Below are positions 1-6,620 of a stretch of DNA of 6,660 bases, in pieces. Under the pieces are notes generated by a model. That model saw nothing but the letters and a program-made list of their open reading frames with translations. It was not told the origin of the DNA and did not search any database. This DNA is from Pseudomonadota bacterium (GTDB lineage: Bacteria > Pseudomonadota > Alphaproteobacteria > Rhodospirillales > 2-02-FULL-58-16): assembly GCA_022560215.1 (NCBI GenBank), contig JADFTO010000149.1:1-6660 (forward strand), read 5' to 3'. Position 1 is the first letter of the stretch; each line of letters starts with the position of its first letter. The position numbers and the translations under genes are program-made.

Positions 1-1
1 G

Positions 2-1426
2 TTCCTGCTCACCTTCATGCTGTTCAACATCCTGCCGACGCTGCTGGAAATCGCCCTGGTCTGCGCCGTGCTCTGGAACCTTTACGGTTTCTTGTATGCC
101 TTCGTCGTCTTCGTGACCATGGTGTCCTACATCGCCTGGACGCTGATCGTCACCGAATGGCGGATCAAGTACCGGCGGATCATGAACGAGACCGACTCGG
201 AGGCCAACACCAAGGCCATCGACAGCCTGCTCAACTTCGAGACCGTCAAGTACTTCGGCAACGAGGAACACGAGGCCAGGCGCTTCGACGGGGCCCTTCG
301 CCGCTACGAGACGGCGGCGGTGAAGAGCAAATCCTCGCTCAGCCTGCTCAACGTGGGCCAGGGCGCCATCATCTCCGCCGGGGTCACCGTCGTCATGATC
401 ATGGCCGGCTATGGCGTCGTCGCCGGGGCCATGACCATCGGCGATTTCGTGCTGGTCAATTCCTACCTGATCCAGCTTTTCCTTCCCCTCAACTTCCTTG
501 GCTTCGTCTACCGGGAGATCAAGCATTCTCTCACCGACATGGAAACCATGTTCGAACTGTTGCGCCAGCACGCCGAGGTGGAGGACGCCCCCGGCGCCGG
601 CCCCTTGCGCATCGACGGGGGCCGGGTGGTGTTCGAGAACGTGTCCTTCAGCTACGACCCCCGCCGGCCCGTGCTGGAGAACGTCTCGTTCACCGTGGAG
701 CCGGGCAAGACGGTGGCCATCGTCGGCCCCAGCGGATCGGGGAAGTCCACCATCTCGCGGCTGCTCTTCAGGTTCTACGACGTGAACGACGGGCGGGTCC
801 TGATCGACGGCCAGGACATCCGCCAGGTCACGCAGTTGAGCCTGCGCGCGGCCATCGGCATGGTGCCCCAGGACACGGTGCTGTTCAACGACACCATCTA
901 TTACAACATCGCCTACGGAAATCCGGGCGCCTCGCCTGCCGAGGTGGAGGAGGCGGCCAGGCTGGCGCGTATCCACGACTTCATCATGGACCTTCCCGAC
1001 GGCTACCAGTCCACGGTGGGCGAGAGGGGGCTGAAGCTGTCGGGTGGCGAGAAACAGCGCGTCGCCATCGCCCGCACCATTCTCAAGGCCCCGCGCATCC
1101 TCTTGTTCGACGAGGCCACGTCGGCCCTGGACAGCCACACGGAGAAGGAAATCCTGGACTCCCTGCGTGACGTTTCCGCCGACCGCACGACGCTGACCAT
1201 CGCGCACCGCCTGTCAACCATCGTGGACGCCGACGAGATCGTGGTCCTGGAGGAGGGGCGCATCGTCGAGCGGGGCAGCCACGCCGAGCTGATCGACCGC
1301 GCGGCGATCTACGCCGCCATGTGGGAGCGCCAGCAGGCGGCGGCGGCGGCGCGCCTGACCCTGGAGCACGCGGGCGATGACGGGGCGCTGGCGGCGGAAC
1401 CGGCGGCGGAACCGGCGGCGGAGTAA
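2..1426 (+). CDS. Atm1/ABCB7-family ABC exporter, 5' end cut by window
   Basis: This is a half-transporter: a membrane domain followed by an ATPase domain. Atm1-family proteins export glutathione-linked or sulfur-containing compounds across the inner membrane, serving metal and Fe-S homeostasis. The frame is open to the left edge, and the residues before the first ATG (position 17) fit the family, so the true start lies upstream and about the first 130-150 residues are missing. Numbering from the ATG at 17, residues 57-90 carry the Atm1-type cytoplasmic stretch (NETDSEANTKAIDSLLNFET, then VKYFGNEEHEARRFD). Membrane segments are visible near 6-45 and 115-160. The ATPase domain has Walker A GPSGSGKST (237-245), the Q-loop glutamine in VPQD, signature LSGGEKQR (341-348), Walker B ILLFDEATSALD (361-372) and H-loop His397, so it looks catalytically intact. 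It ends in a low-complexity AAEPAAEPAAE tail. It converges with the galD-like gene, with 62 bases between them. The family call is firm; the exported substrate is unknown. Confidence 0.93.
   Translation, partial: FLLTFMLFNILPTLLEIALVCAVLWNLYGFLYAFVVFVTMVSYIAWTLIVTEWRIKYRRIMNETDSEANTKAIDSLLNFETVKYFGNEEHEARRFDGALRRYETAAVKSKSSLSLLNVGQGAIISAGVTVVMIMAGYGVVAGAMTIGDFVLVNSYLIQLFLPLNFLGFVYREIKHSLTDMETMFELLRQHAEVEDAPGAGPLRIDGGRVVFENVSFSYDPRRPVLENVSFTVEPGKTVAIVGPSGSGKSTISRLLFRFYDVNDGRVLIDGQDIRQVTQLSLRAAIGMVPQDTVLFNDTIYYNIAYGNPGASPAEVEEAARLARIHDFIMDLPDGYQSTVGERGLKLSGGEKQRVAIARTILKAPRILLFDEATSALDSHTEKEILDSLRDVSADRTTLTIAHRLSTIVDADEIVVLEEGRIVERGSHAELIDRAAIYAAMWERQQAAAAARLTLEHAGDDGALAAEPAAEPAAE
1390..1425 (+). 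repeat. 12-bp tandem repeat at the exporter C-terminus
   Basis: The unit ggcggcggaacc occurs twice in full and a third time with an altered end that includes the stop codon. It encodes the EPAA repeats of the exporter's C-terminal tail. A unit of 12 bases keeps the frame, so copy number could change by slippage without breaking the protein. No function is evident. Confidence 0.75.
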
Positions 1427-1460
1427 AATCGAAACACATCTCGTCGCTTAAGCAAGATAC

Positions 1461-1479
1461 AAGGTCAGATTGGCCTTTT
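1461..1479 (+). terminator. weak candidate intrinsic terminator after the exporter
   Basis: A 6-bp stem, aaggtc with ggcctt (one G-T pair), encloses a 5-base loop. The T-rich stretch ttttcctt runs from the end of the stem to 1483. It lies 35 bases after the exporter stop, in the 62-base gap between the convergent genes, where a terminator is expected. The stem is short and the T-run interrupted, so this is tentative. Confidence 0.35.
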
Positions 1480-1488
1480 CCTTATCTG

Positions 1489-2586
1489 CTACCGGTCATC
1501 GTTTCCCCAAATAGAGGCCGGGATATACAGATTACCGTCCGCAAGTTTTCGCGCCGTTCGAAGCAGGCCGGCTGAATTAAGGGTAAATCCGTCGTCTGAC
1601 AGGTCGTATTCGGCCAGAACATCGATCGAGCCAATAGGGTGCTCGATGACAATTGTTGCCGGGCTTGACGCGGGTCTTTCCAGCAGCCCGTCAGCGATCG
1701 TACCGGGCGTCAGGACGCAGGAGGCCAGGCATTGCGCCCCGGTTATGGCCATGCTCGGATGCGCCTGCCAAGGCATGAAATAACGCGCCGTGATTGTTCC
1801 GCCATTCCTGGCCGGCGCGAGCAGGCCGAATTTCGGTGTCACCGATTTAGACACGTCGCCCATGCCCATCAATATGCCAGCTTCAATCCGGATCGCCTCC
1901 ATCCGATTGAAAAAATCTCGGTTGGCGTCCAGTTCGTTTTGGCTTTCGTAACCTGTCAGGCCGAAATCCGTCGCCCGGGCAATCACCATTGGCATGGCTA
2001 CGTCCATGCAGGTCACCTCGAGCCCGCCAATGGTGTCACGAATCTTGCCGGTGGGTAAGAAAGCCCCCGTAATCGAGCCCATCACATCCATGAATTTCAG
2101 CGCCACCGGGGCAGCCGTTCCAGGCACACCGTCGATGGCGGTCGCGCCCTCATAGTCCACAAGACCGCCCGGCGTTTTCACGATCGCAACAATCCGTGCG
2201 CCTGTGTTGACGGCGTGGATCTTGATCTCGGTCTCGCCACCGCGCGCCGGGACCAGCCCCATTTCAAGGGCTGCCGGCCCCACACCGGACAAGATGTTGC
2301 CACAGGTTGGTTTAAAATCGACCAGGCGGTCCTCGACACTGACCTGAGCAAAGAAATAATCCACGTCCGCCCAGCCATCGCTCCCTTTCGACAGCATGGC
2401 AACCTTGGTGGTCACAGACGCGCCACCGCCAATCCCGTCGATATTGAGCGAGTGGCCCGATCCCACCGCGGCGACCAGGACTCTAGCCAGTGTCTCGCGG
2501 TCCTCGGGCAGGTCGGCACGCCGGATATAGGGGCCGCGCGACGTGCCACCGCGCATGAACAAATAGGGAATCGCCGTTTGTATCAT
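1489..2586 (-). CDS. galD: GalD/PrpF-family isomerase, 4-oxalomesaconate tautomerase-like
   Basis: The 365-residue protein matches the PrpF/GalD family, which has the two-lobed diaminopimelate-epimerase-like fold and shifts a double bond or proton in unsaturated tricarboxylates. The N-terminus (MIQTAIPYLFMRGGTSRGPY), NIDGIGGGASVTTKVAML at 48-65, FKPTCGNILSGVGPAALE at 91-108, LPTGK at 177-181, MGDVSK at 242-247 and PARNGGTITAR at 258-268 all resemble Pseudomonas putida GalD as I remember it (about 361 residues). Lys61 and Cys95 are 34 residues apart, the same spacing as the catalytic Lys/Cys pair recalled for PrpF (K73/C107) and LigU (K66/C100), so the enzyme is probably active. GalD converts the keto and enol forms of 4-oxalomesaconate in gallate and protocatechuate 4,5-cleavage; LigU and PrpF act on related acids. 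No other ring-cleavage gene is in view, so the exact substrate is open; an aconitate-type acid is equally plausible. It is the last gene of the tct operon and starts 10 bases after the tctAB stop, with only a weak ribosome-binding site (gatgag), which suggests translational coupling. It is soluble, with no signal peptide. Confidence 0.85.
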   Translation of the reverse strand: MIQTAIPYLFMRGGTSRGPYIRRADLPEDRETLARVLVAAVGSGHSLNIDGIGGGASVTTKVAMLSKGSDGWADVDYFFAQVSVEDRLVDFKPTCGNILSGVGPAALEMGLVPARGGETEIKIHAVNTGARIVAIVKTPGGLVDYEGATAIDGVPGTAAPVALKFMDVMGSITGAFLPTGKIRDTIGGLEVTCMDVAMPMVIARATDFGLTGYESQNELDANRDFFNRMEAIRIEAGILMGMGDVSKSVTPKFGLLAPARNGGTITARYFMPWQAHPSMAITGAQCLASCVLTPGTIADGLLERPASSPATIVIEHPIGSIDVLAEYDLSDDGFTLNSAGLLRTARKLADGNLYIPASIWGNDDR

Positions 2587-2596
2587 GATCTCATCA

Positions 2597-4630
2597 TCAT
2601 GTCAGCGGCCAGGGTAATACGAACCAGGACTGAAGGAGTCCCGGCGGAAAATCCCGGTTCAGGAGCCACGCCATGAAACACATAAAACCGATCCCACTGC
2701 CGGTATAAACCAATGTCATTGCCCGGCTCAACCCGGCCCGGAAGCGCATAAATGCCAGCAGAAAAACGAGCAGCGCTAAAATGAACCCAACCAGCGAGCT
2801 GAGGACCAACAGGAACCCGAACCAGGCTAAAGTCGGCCATAAGCCGCGTGTTTCGGGGTCATGCTTGTCGAAGGCCTCGCGATCGGCAAAGATCAAGTCT
2901 GTCTCGGGACTGATGATCATACGGATGAAAAGGATAAAGCAACACACCAGAGAGATACCCGAAATCAGCATCGGAAAGATCTTATCGGTGAGCAGGCGGT
3001 CAGAGATCAGGGATGCGTTGTAATAACTGACTGCAAAAAAGGCCGTGATCAGCATAAGAAAGATCAGCGGCGCACGCTTGTTCCCAACCGGCACGTCCCC
3101 CTCGGACATAATCAGTTTTGCCTGCCGGATTCCCAGAACAATTGAAACGACGGTAATAATGATCAGAACGATCACTATCGGGCCAAAGATGTAGTCCATA
3201 CCAACATCAAAATCCTGCCGAAATTTATACCGCGCCACCTGAATAGCCTGGTTAGCGAATGTTTCAGCAGGGTCGGAAAGAACAAAACCGATCAGAAAAG
3301 CCGGGCGCGACCAATCAAAACGGCGCAGGAAGATCCCCAAAAGACCCAGGGCAAAAAGCGCCACCAGGTCAGCCAGATTCTGACCAGACTGGAAAGCTGC
3401 GAACGAAATCAGCATGAATAGAAACGGTGCCAGCAGCGTGAAGCGGATGGTCGTCAGTTTTGCAATGGTGCCGGACATCCCGATACACAAAATCGTCCCG
3501 ACAACATTGGCTATCGCCAGCATCCAAACAATGGAATAGGTAATATCAAGATAGTTCGCTGACAGCATCTGCGGGCCGACTTCCAGATCACCGGACCCCA
3601 AAAGCGCCACCCCACCCATGAAGATCGCCATGGAGCCGGAACCGGGAATACCAAAGATAAGCGTGGGCACCAGCCCGCCGCCTTCTTTTGCGTTGTTCGA
3701 GCTTTCGGGACCGATCACCCCACGCACGTCACCCTTGCCAAATCTGCTTTTGTCTTTGGTTGTCTGGACTGTATGGCCATAGGCGATCCAGTCGACCACG
3801 GACCCACCAAGACCGGGAATGATTCCGACGACCACGCCAATGAGCGCGCATCGCACAGAAAGCCACTTATTCTGCCACCAATCCCTGACGCCATCAGCCC
3901 AGCCAGCGCCGAGTTTTGCACTCCTGGAAATAGACCGATCCTGACGCAGCAAGGCGATGATTTCGGGAACCGCGAAAATGCCAAGTCCCACGATGACCAA
4001 TTTCAACCCGTCAATCAGATAAGGGAAATCGTAGGTCGACATACGAAGCGAGCCACCAGCGTCCGCCTCGCCAATTGTCCCGACCACAAGCCCAAAACCA
4101 GCCGCGGCCAGGCCTTTGAACGCGAGACGGCCAGCCAGGATCGAAACCATGGAAAGGCCGAGGATTGTAATCATCAGCATTTCTGGCAACGCAAAGGCCA
4201 GAATGATGGGACGGGCGATCAGAATAAAGAAGGTCAGAAACGCCGCCCCGATAAGCCCCCCAAACAGGGATGATGCAAAGGCGGCAGACAGGGCTCGCGC
4301 GGCCTCGCCATTTTTTGCCATGGGAAAGCCATCGAGAACCGTCGCCTGCGATGCCGACGATCCGGGGATGCCCATCAAAACCGAGGCAAACGTGTCCGAT
4401 GTGGGAACGACGGCCACCATGCCGATCATCAGTGCCAGACCGCTTACGGTATCCATCCCGAACATGAAAGGCAGAATAAGCGACAGGCCGGCAATACCGC
4501 CCAGGCCCGGGAGCACGCCGATGGCCAGCCCCATAAGCACACCGCCGACCAGATATAGAAGGACCCCGGGCTGCATAATCAGCCCGAATGCATCGCTCAA
4601 TGCAGGTAGTACGATCGCGAAGACGTCCAA
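2597..4630 (-). CDS. Tripartite tricarboxylate transporter membrane protein, TctA-TctB fusion
   Basis: This 677-residue protein is the membrane part of a TTT carrier, which takes up carboxylates delivered by a periplasmic TctC protein using a cation gradient. Residues 1 to about 505 are a full TctA with its internal duplication: GVLPGLGG (38-45) is echoed by GIIPGLGG (269-276), and GIPGSSAS (87-94) by GIPGSGSM (327-334). The typical GPESSNNAKEGGGLVPTLIF follows at 307-326. After a short hydrophilic linker (about 503-519), residues 520-677 have four hydrophobic segments (near 521-537, 551-571, 600-630, 638-660) with a charged loop at 573-597, as expected for TctB. TctA and TctB are usually separate proteins of roughly 500 and 150 residues, so the length fits a fusion. 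The start is TTG, chosen because AAGGTGA (4638-4644) sits 7 bases upstream and MDVF matches the usual TctA opening. It lies just downstream of a terminator hairpin and 10 bases before the galD-like gene. Confidence 0.93.
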   Translation of the reverse strand: MDVFAIVLPALSDAFGLIMQPGVLLYLVGGVLMGLAIGVLPGLGGIAGLSLILPFMFGMDTVSGLALMIGMVAVVPTSDTFASVLMGIPGSSASQATVLDGFPMAKNGEAARALSAAFASSLFGGLIGAAFLTFFILIARPIILAFALPEMLMITILGLSMVSILAGRLAFKGLAAAGFGLVVGTIGEADAGGSLRMSTYDFPYLIDGLKLVIVGLGIFAVPEIIALLRQDRSISRSAKLGAGWADGVRDWWQNKWLSVRCALIGVVVGIIPGLGGSVVDWIAYGHTVQTTKDKSRFGKGDVRGVIGPESSNNAKEGGGLVPTLIFGIPGSGSMAIFMGGVALLGSGDLEVGPQMLSANYLDITYSIVWMLAIANVVGTILCIGMSGTIAKLTTIRFTLLAPFLFMLISFAAFQSGQNLADLVALFALGLLGIFLRRFDWSRPAFLIGFVLSDPAETFANQAIQVARYKFRQDFDVGMDYIFGPIVIVLIIITVVSIVLGIRQAKLIMSEGDVPVGNKRAPLIFLMLITAFFAVSYYNASLISDRLLTDKIFPMLISGISLVCCFILFIRMIISPETDLIFADREAFDKHDPETRGLWPTLAWFGFLLVLSSLVGFILALLVFLLAFMRFRAGLSRAMTLVYTGSGIGFMCFMAWLLNRDFPPGLLQSWFVLPWPLT

Positions 4631-4637
4631 AGAAAGA

Positions 4638-4644
4638 TCACCTT
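4638..4644 (-). promoter_or_regulatory. ribosome-binding site for the TTG-started tctAB
   Basis: On the minus strand AAGGTGA stands 7 bases before the TTG codon at 4630-4628. It is the main reason for accepting the TTG start. It lies only 7 bases beyond the T-run of the upstream terminator hairpin. Confidence 0.75.
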
Positions 4645-4650
4645 CAAAGA

Positions 4651-4686
4651 TAAAAAAATGCCCCGTCGCGGTGACGGGGCATTTTT
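4651..4686 (-). terminator. strong intrinsic terminator between tctC and tctAB
   Basis: A perfect 14-bp inverted repeat (4654-4667 with 4673-4686) has a 5-base loop. Its core is atgccccgtc pairing with gacggggcat, flanked by A-runs and T-runs. On the minus strand the stem ends in seven T residues, 10 bases after the tctC stop. This is the textbook form of a Rho-independent terminator, and the flanking A/T runs could let it work on the other strand too. Because tctAB and the galD-like gene lie just beyond it with no room for a separate promoter, it probably acts as a partial terminator that keeps permease levels below binding-protein levels. It may also protect the 3' end of a tctC-only transcript. 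Confidence 0.88.
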
Positions 4687-4696
4687 CGATCGGACT

Positions 4697-5800
4697 TTAT
4701 TTCAGCTCAACGCCGTATTCTTCCTTCAGCCAGTTGATGACGTAGGCTTTCGCGCTATCGGGCACCGAGGTTGCCCGACCCAGCGCGGCGGCCGCGTCGG
4801 CACCGATGAACATCGGATATTTGCCCAGGCGCTTGGCGGAGATTTTGGCAAAATCACCGCGTGCTTTTACCGCCGCGAAAGAGGCGACAAAGGTGTCGAT
4901 GATTTCCTGCGATGTGCCAGCCGGAAGGAAGGCGATTTTCTGCACCGGGAAACCGGCCGTGAAGAAGGCTTTCCATGCGTCCCAGGCCTCACCGGAGGTT
5001 TCGCAACCGGCCGTGGCTTGGCAGACTTCCTTGAAGGTCGGCAAGTCCGGGAAGGTCGGGTCGCGGACGATATTGCTGTCGGCATCCAGCGATCCCCACG
5101 TCATCATCGGAACCGCTTTACCTTCTTTAACAAGCGGCACCACGCCCTTGAGGTAAGCAGACGACGTTTGGTAGTCGATATTGGCTTCGCCGCGCTCGAA
5201 CATCAGGCGGCCGTCACCGCGACCCTTGATTCCGAACACCGGTTCAACTTTCAGGCCCAGCATCTTCCATGCCAGAAGCGGCACGAGATCGAGGCGCGTC
5301 GCGCCCTGCGATCCGTAGATGAAGTTCACGCCTTTCAGGTTGTTGGCGGAGCCGTCGAATTTAGCACCGAGATCGGGCGCCAGGTAGGCAACACCGCCGG
5401 TGCCGGTCGCCATGACCGGGTTCCAGTCCTTGTATTCGTATTTTACCCGCGGGTCCCCCAGAAGGTAGGGAAACTGCGTGGATCCCGAAGAGCCGAACAA
5501 AACGGTTCCGTCGCCGTTTTTCTGACCCTGGAACCAATTCGCGCCCTTGGTCGAACCGGCGCCCGGCATGAATTTTACGACGACGGTCGGCTGACCGGGC
5601 AGGGCTTCGCTGAGAAGCGGAGCGAAGAAGTTTGCCCATTTAGCCGAACCGCCTTTTTCCGAAAACGGAATGGTCCATTCGACCGTTTTGCCGCTCAGGT
5701 TCACTTCAGCCTGCGCAGAAAGCGCAAAGCTTGTTGCCATGGCGGCAGCAATACCGACCCCTACGGTGCTGCGGCGTATAAGTTTTTCAAAAGAGCTCAT
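4697..5800 (-). CDS. tctC: TctC/Bug-type periplasmic solute-binding protein of a TTT transporter
   Basis: The 367-residue protein is the extracytoplasmic receptor of the transporter. The start is the ATG at 5800-5798, because GGGAGG lies 5 bases upstream; an in-frame TTG nine codons earlier has no ribosome-binding site. Residues 1-31 form a Sec signal peptide: a basic start (MSSFEKLIRR), a hydrophobic core rich in Ala and Val, and a likely cut after AQA. The mature protein opens with the family pattern GKTVEWTIPFSEKGGSAKWA (about 38-57), where Bug proteins hold the ligand carboxylate, followed by TVVVKFMPGAGSTKGANWF (72-90) and a GSQGATRLDL loop near 163-172. Cys260 and Cys266 could form a disulfide. 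At 367 residues it is somewhat longer than the typical length of about 325. It is the first gene of the operon, ahead of a terminator and tctAB, an order that fits the need for excess binding protein. The ligand cannot be read from sequence; a di- or tricarboxylate is likely from the co-transcribed isomerase. Confidence 0.92.
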   Translation of the reverse strand: MSSFEKLIRRSTVGVGIAAAMATSFALSAQAEVNLSGKTVEWTIPFSEKGGSAKWANFFAPLLSEALPGQPTVVVKFMPGAGSTKGANWFQGQKNGDGTVLFGSSGSTQFPYLLGDPRVKYEYKDWNPVMATGTGGVAYLAPDLGAKFDGSANNLKGVNFIYGSQGATRLDLVPLLAWKMLGLKVEPVFGIKGRGDGRLMFERGEANIDYQTSSAYLKGVVPLVKEGKAVPMMTWGSLDADSNIVRDPTFPDLPTFKEVCQATAGCETSGEAWDAWKAFFTAGFPVQKIAFLPAGTSQEIIDTFVASFAAVKARGDFAKISAKRLGKYPMFIGADAAAALGRATSVPDSAKAYVINWLKEEYGVELK

Positions 5801-5820
5801 TTTTTCCTCCCTAATGTCAT
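5797..5820 (-). other. possible 7-codon leader ORF overlapping the tctC start
   Basis: The minus strand reads ATG ACA TTA GGG AGG AAA AAA TGA, encoding MTLGRKK. Its stop overlaps the tctC start as ATGA. It contains the tctC ribosome-binding site but has none of its own, so it could easily be chance. Confidence 0.15.
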
Positions 5821-5910
5821 GTTGCAATGGAAGGGGGCGTTTTTTTTGCGTTACCTCCCTGGTAGAATCAAGGTGCTAAACGGTTCCACAACAAACCTCC
5901 GCCGGGCACC
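5801..5910 (-). promoter_or_regulatory. tct operon leader and presumed promoter region
   Basis: This 110-base gap must hold the operon's promoter unless transcription starts inside the integrase remnant. On the minus strand it contains the tctC ribosome-binding site GGGAGG (5806-5811), a second copy of AGGGAGG about 48 bases further upstream (5854-5860) with no start codon after it, and a run of eight A residues (5841-5848). I see no pair of -35/-10 boxes with good match and spacing, and no clear operator palindrome, so the promoter is not located. Confidence 0.4.
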
Positions 5911-6174
5911 ATGGGTGAAACGCTATCTCTATTCCGTTCCTCGATCAACAAGTCCCTTCGCATCGAACCCCGACCCGAGCGGCTGCACGATCTCAGGCAT
6001 TGGTTCGCGGTTGACTATCTCAGGCGCTGCGGCAATATCTATGCCCTACAGAAGATCCTCGGCCACGCGTGGCTGACCACGACCGAAATTTATCTGGACC
6101 ATTTGGACCCGGAACAGCAGGAACATTCCAAGACCGGGGGGGCACAAAAAGGGGCACAGGGGGAACGGTTTTGA
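5866..6174 (+). pseudogene. C-terminal remnant of a tyrosine recombinase (phage-type integrase)
   Basis: From the ATG at 5911 the frame gives 87 residues; it is open upstream only to a TAG at 5863. Residues 24-62 match the end of the tyrosine-recombinase catalytic domain: RLHDLRHWFAVDYL contains the box II His26 and Arg29, KILGHAWLTTTEIYLDHL contains His52 of the LGH motif and the nucleophile Tyr61. The first catalytic arginine, the beta-hairpin lysine and the whole DNA-binding N-terminal part are absent, and no integrase-like sequence is seen in other frames just upstream. No ribosome-binding site precedes 5911. An intact integrase has about 300-400 residues, so this is a non-functional fragment. 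It ends 38 bases before tRNA-Ser(CGA) and faces away from the tct operon, so it probably marks the scar of a mobile element at the island edge. The family call is firm; the boundary on the left is not. Confidence 0.82.
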
Positions 6175-6212
6175 CGATCCGAATTGCCCTAAGCCGTTGA
6201 TATTGCTATGAT

Positions 6213-6302
<90 letters not shown>

Positions 6303-6620
6303 CGCTTAACTCGTTGTTATGTAAGGGTTATTCAGGCCTCGACATGGATTCGAACTTGTCCCGGAACTTCCGGGGCTTACGCCTGATGCGCCCTACCGTG
6401 GTGGCTTACTGAGACCGGTCAGGTCCGGCCAACGGGTAGCTCATATCGCAAAAGTCTCTTACGCCGGTTTTGGTGGTACGGCTAAATTCGGTGATCCTGA
6501 CGCCATCGGGCGCGCGAGGAGTCAAATTCGGAGGTACCCAATGAACGGTTGACAGTCTCTGGTCCGAGGACTCGTTGCTCGATCGAAATTCATTTATGAT
6601 TTCAAAAGGTTATGAACAGA
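6303..6620 (+). other. 318-base stretch with no supported gene
   Basis: The stretch lies between the tRNA gene and the partial tRNA copy. One plus-strand frame is open from about 6326 to 6552 (ending YPMNG then stop) and one minus-strand frame from about 6603 to 6416 (ending GPDRSQ then stop). Neither has a usable early start codon with a ribosome-binding site, and I recognise no family in either. A perfect inverted repeat, cccggaa-c-ttccggg, is present at 6360-6374. No terminator is evident after the tRNA. Confidence 0.5.
6360..6374. repeat. perfect 7-bp inverted repeat with one-base centre
   Basis: The arms cccggaa and ttccggg surround a central c. The symmetry resembles a binding site for a dimeric protein more than a hairpin, because the centre is too short for a loop. 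No adjacent gene is recognised, so the role is unknown. Confidence 0.4.

Noticed and set aside
1446..1461. gcttaagca near the exporter end, matching gcttaagca in the tRNA remnant at the right edge, as a pair of att sites.
   Set aside because: Only nine bases match, around the self-complementary core gcttaagc, with no flanking tRNA similarity. Such a match is easily chance.
5875..5896. A sigma-54 type promoter (TGGAAC...TAGCA on the minus strand) ahead of tctC.
   Set aside because: The GG and GC elements are 9 bases apart rather than the required 10, and the box sequences match poorly.
4658..6076. A 472-codon plus-strand open frame opposite tctC.
   Set aside because: It is antisense to a well-supported gene, shows no recognisable domain, and has the low-complexity Arg/His-rich composition typical of a frame opposite a real coding sequence.
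6184..6212. TTGCCC, a 17-base spacer and TATGAT directly before tRNA-Ser as a promoter.
   Set aside because: The boxes look good, but the -10 box touches the first tRNA base, so transcription would begin inside the acceptor stem and could not give an intact tRNA. TTGACG at 6171-6176 lacks a -10 box at proper distance. The tRNA promoter is left unassigned.
6342..6362. Sequence gattcgaac looking like a T arm of a minus-strand tRNA.
   Set aside because: The flanking bases do not form a five-pair T stem, and no acceptor, anticodon or D arm is nearby.
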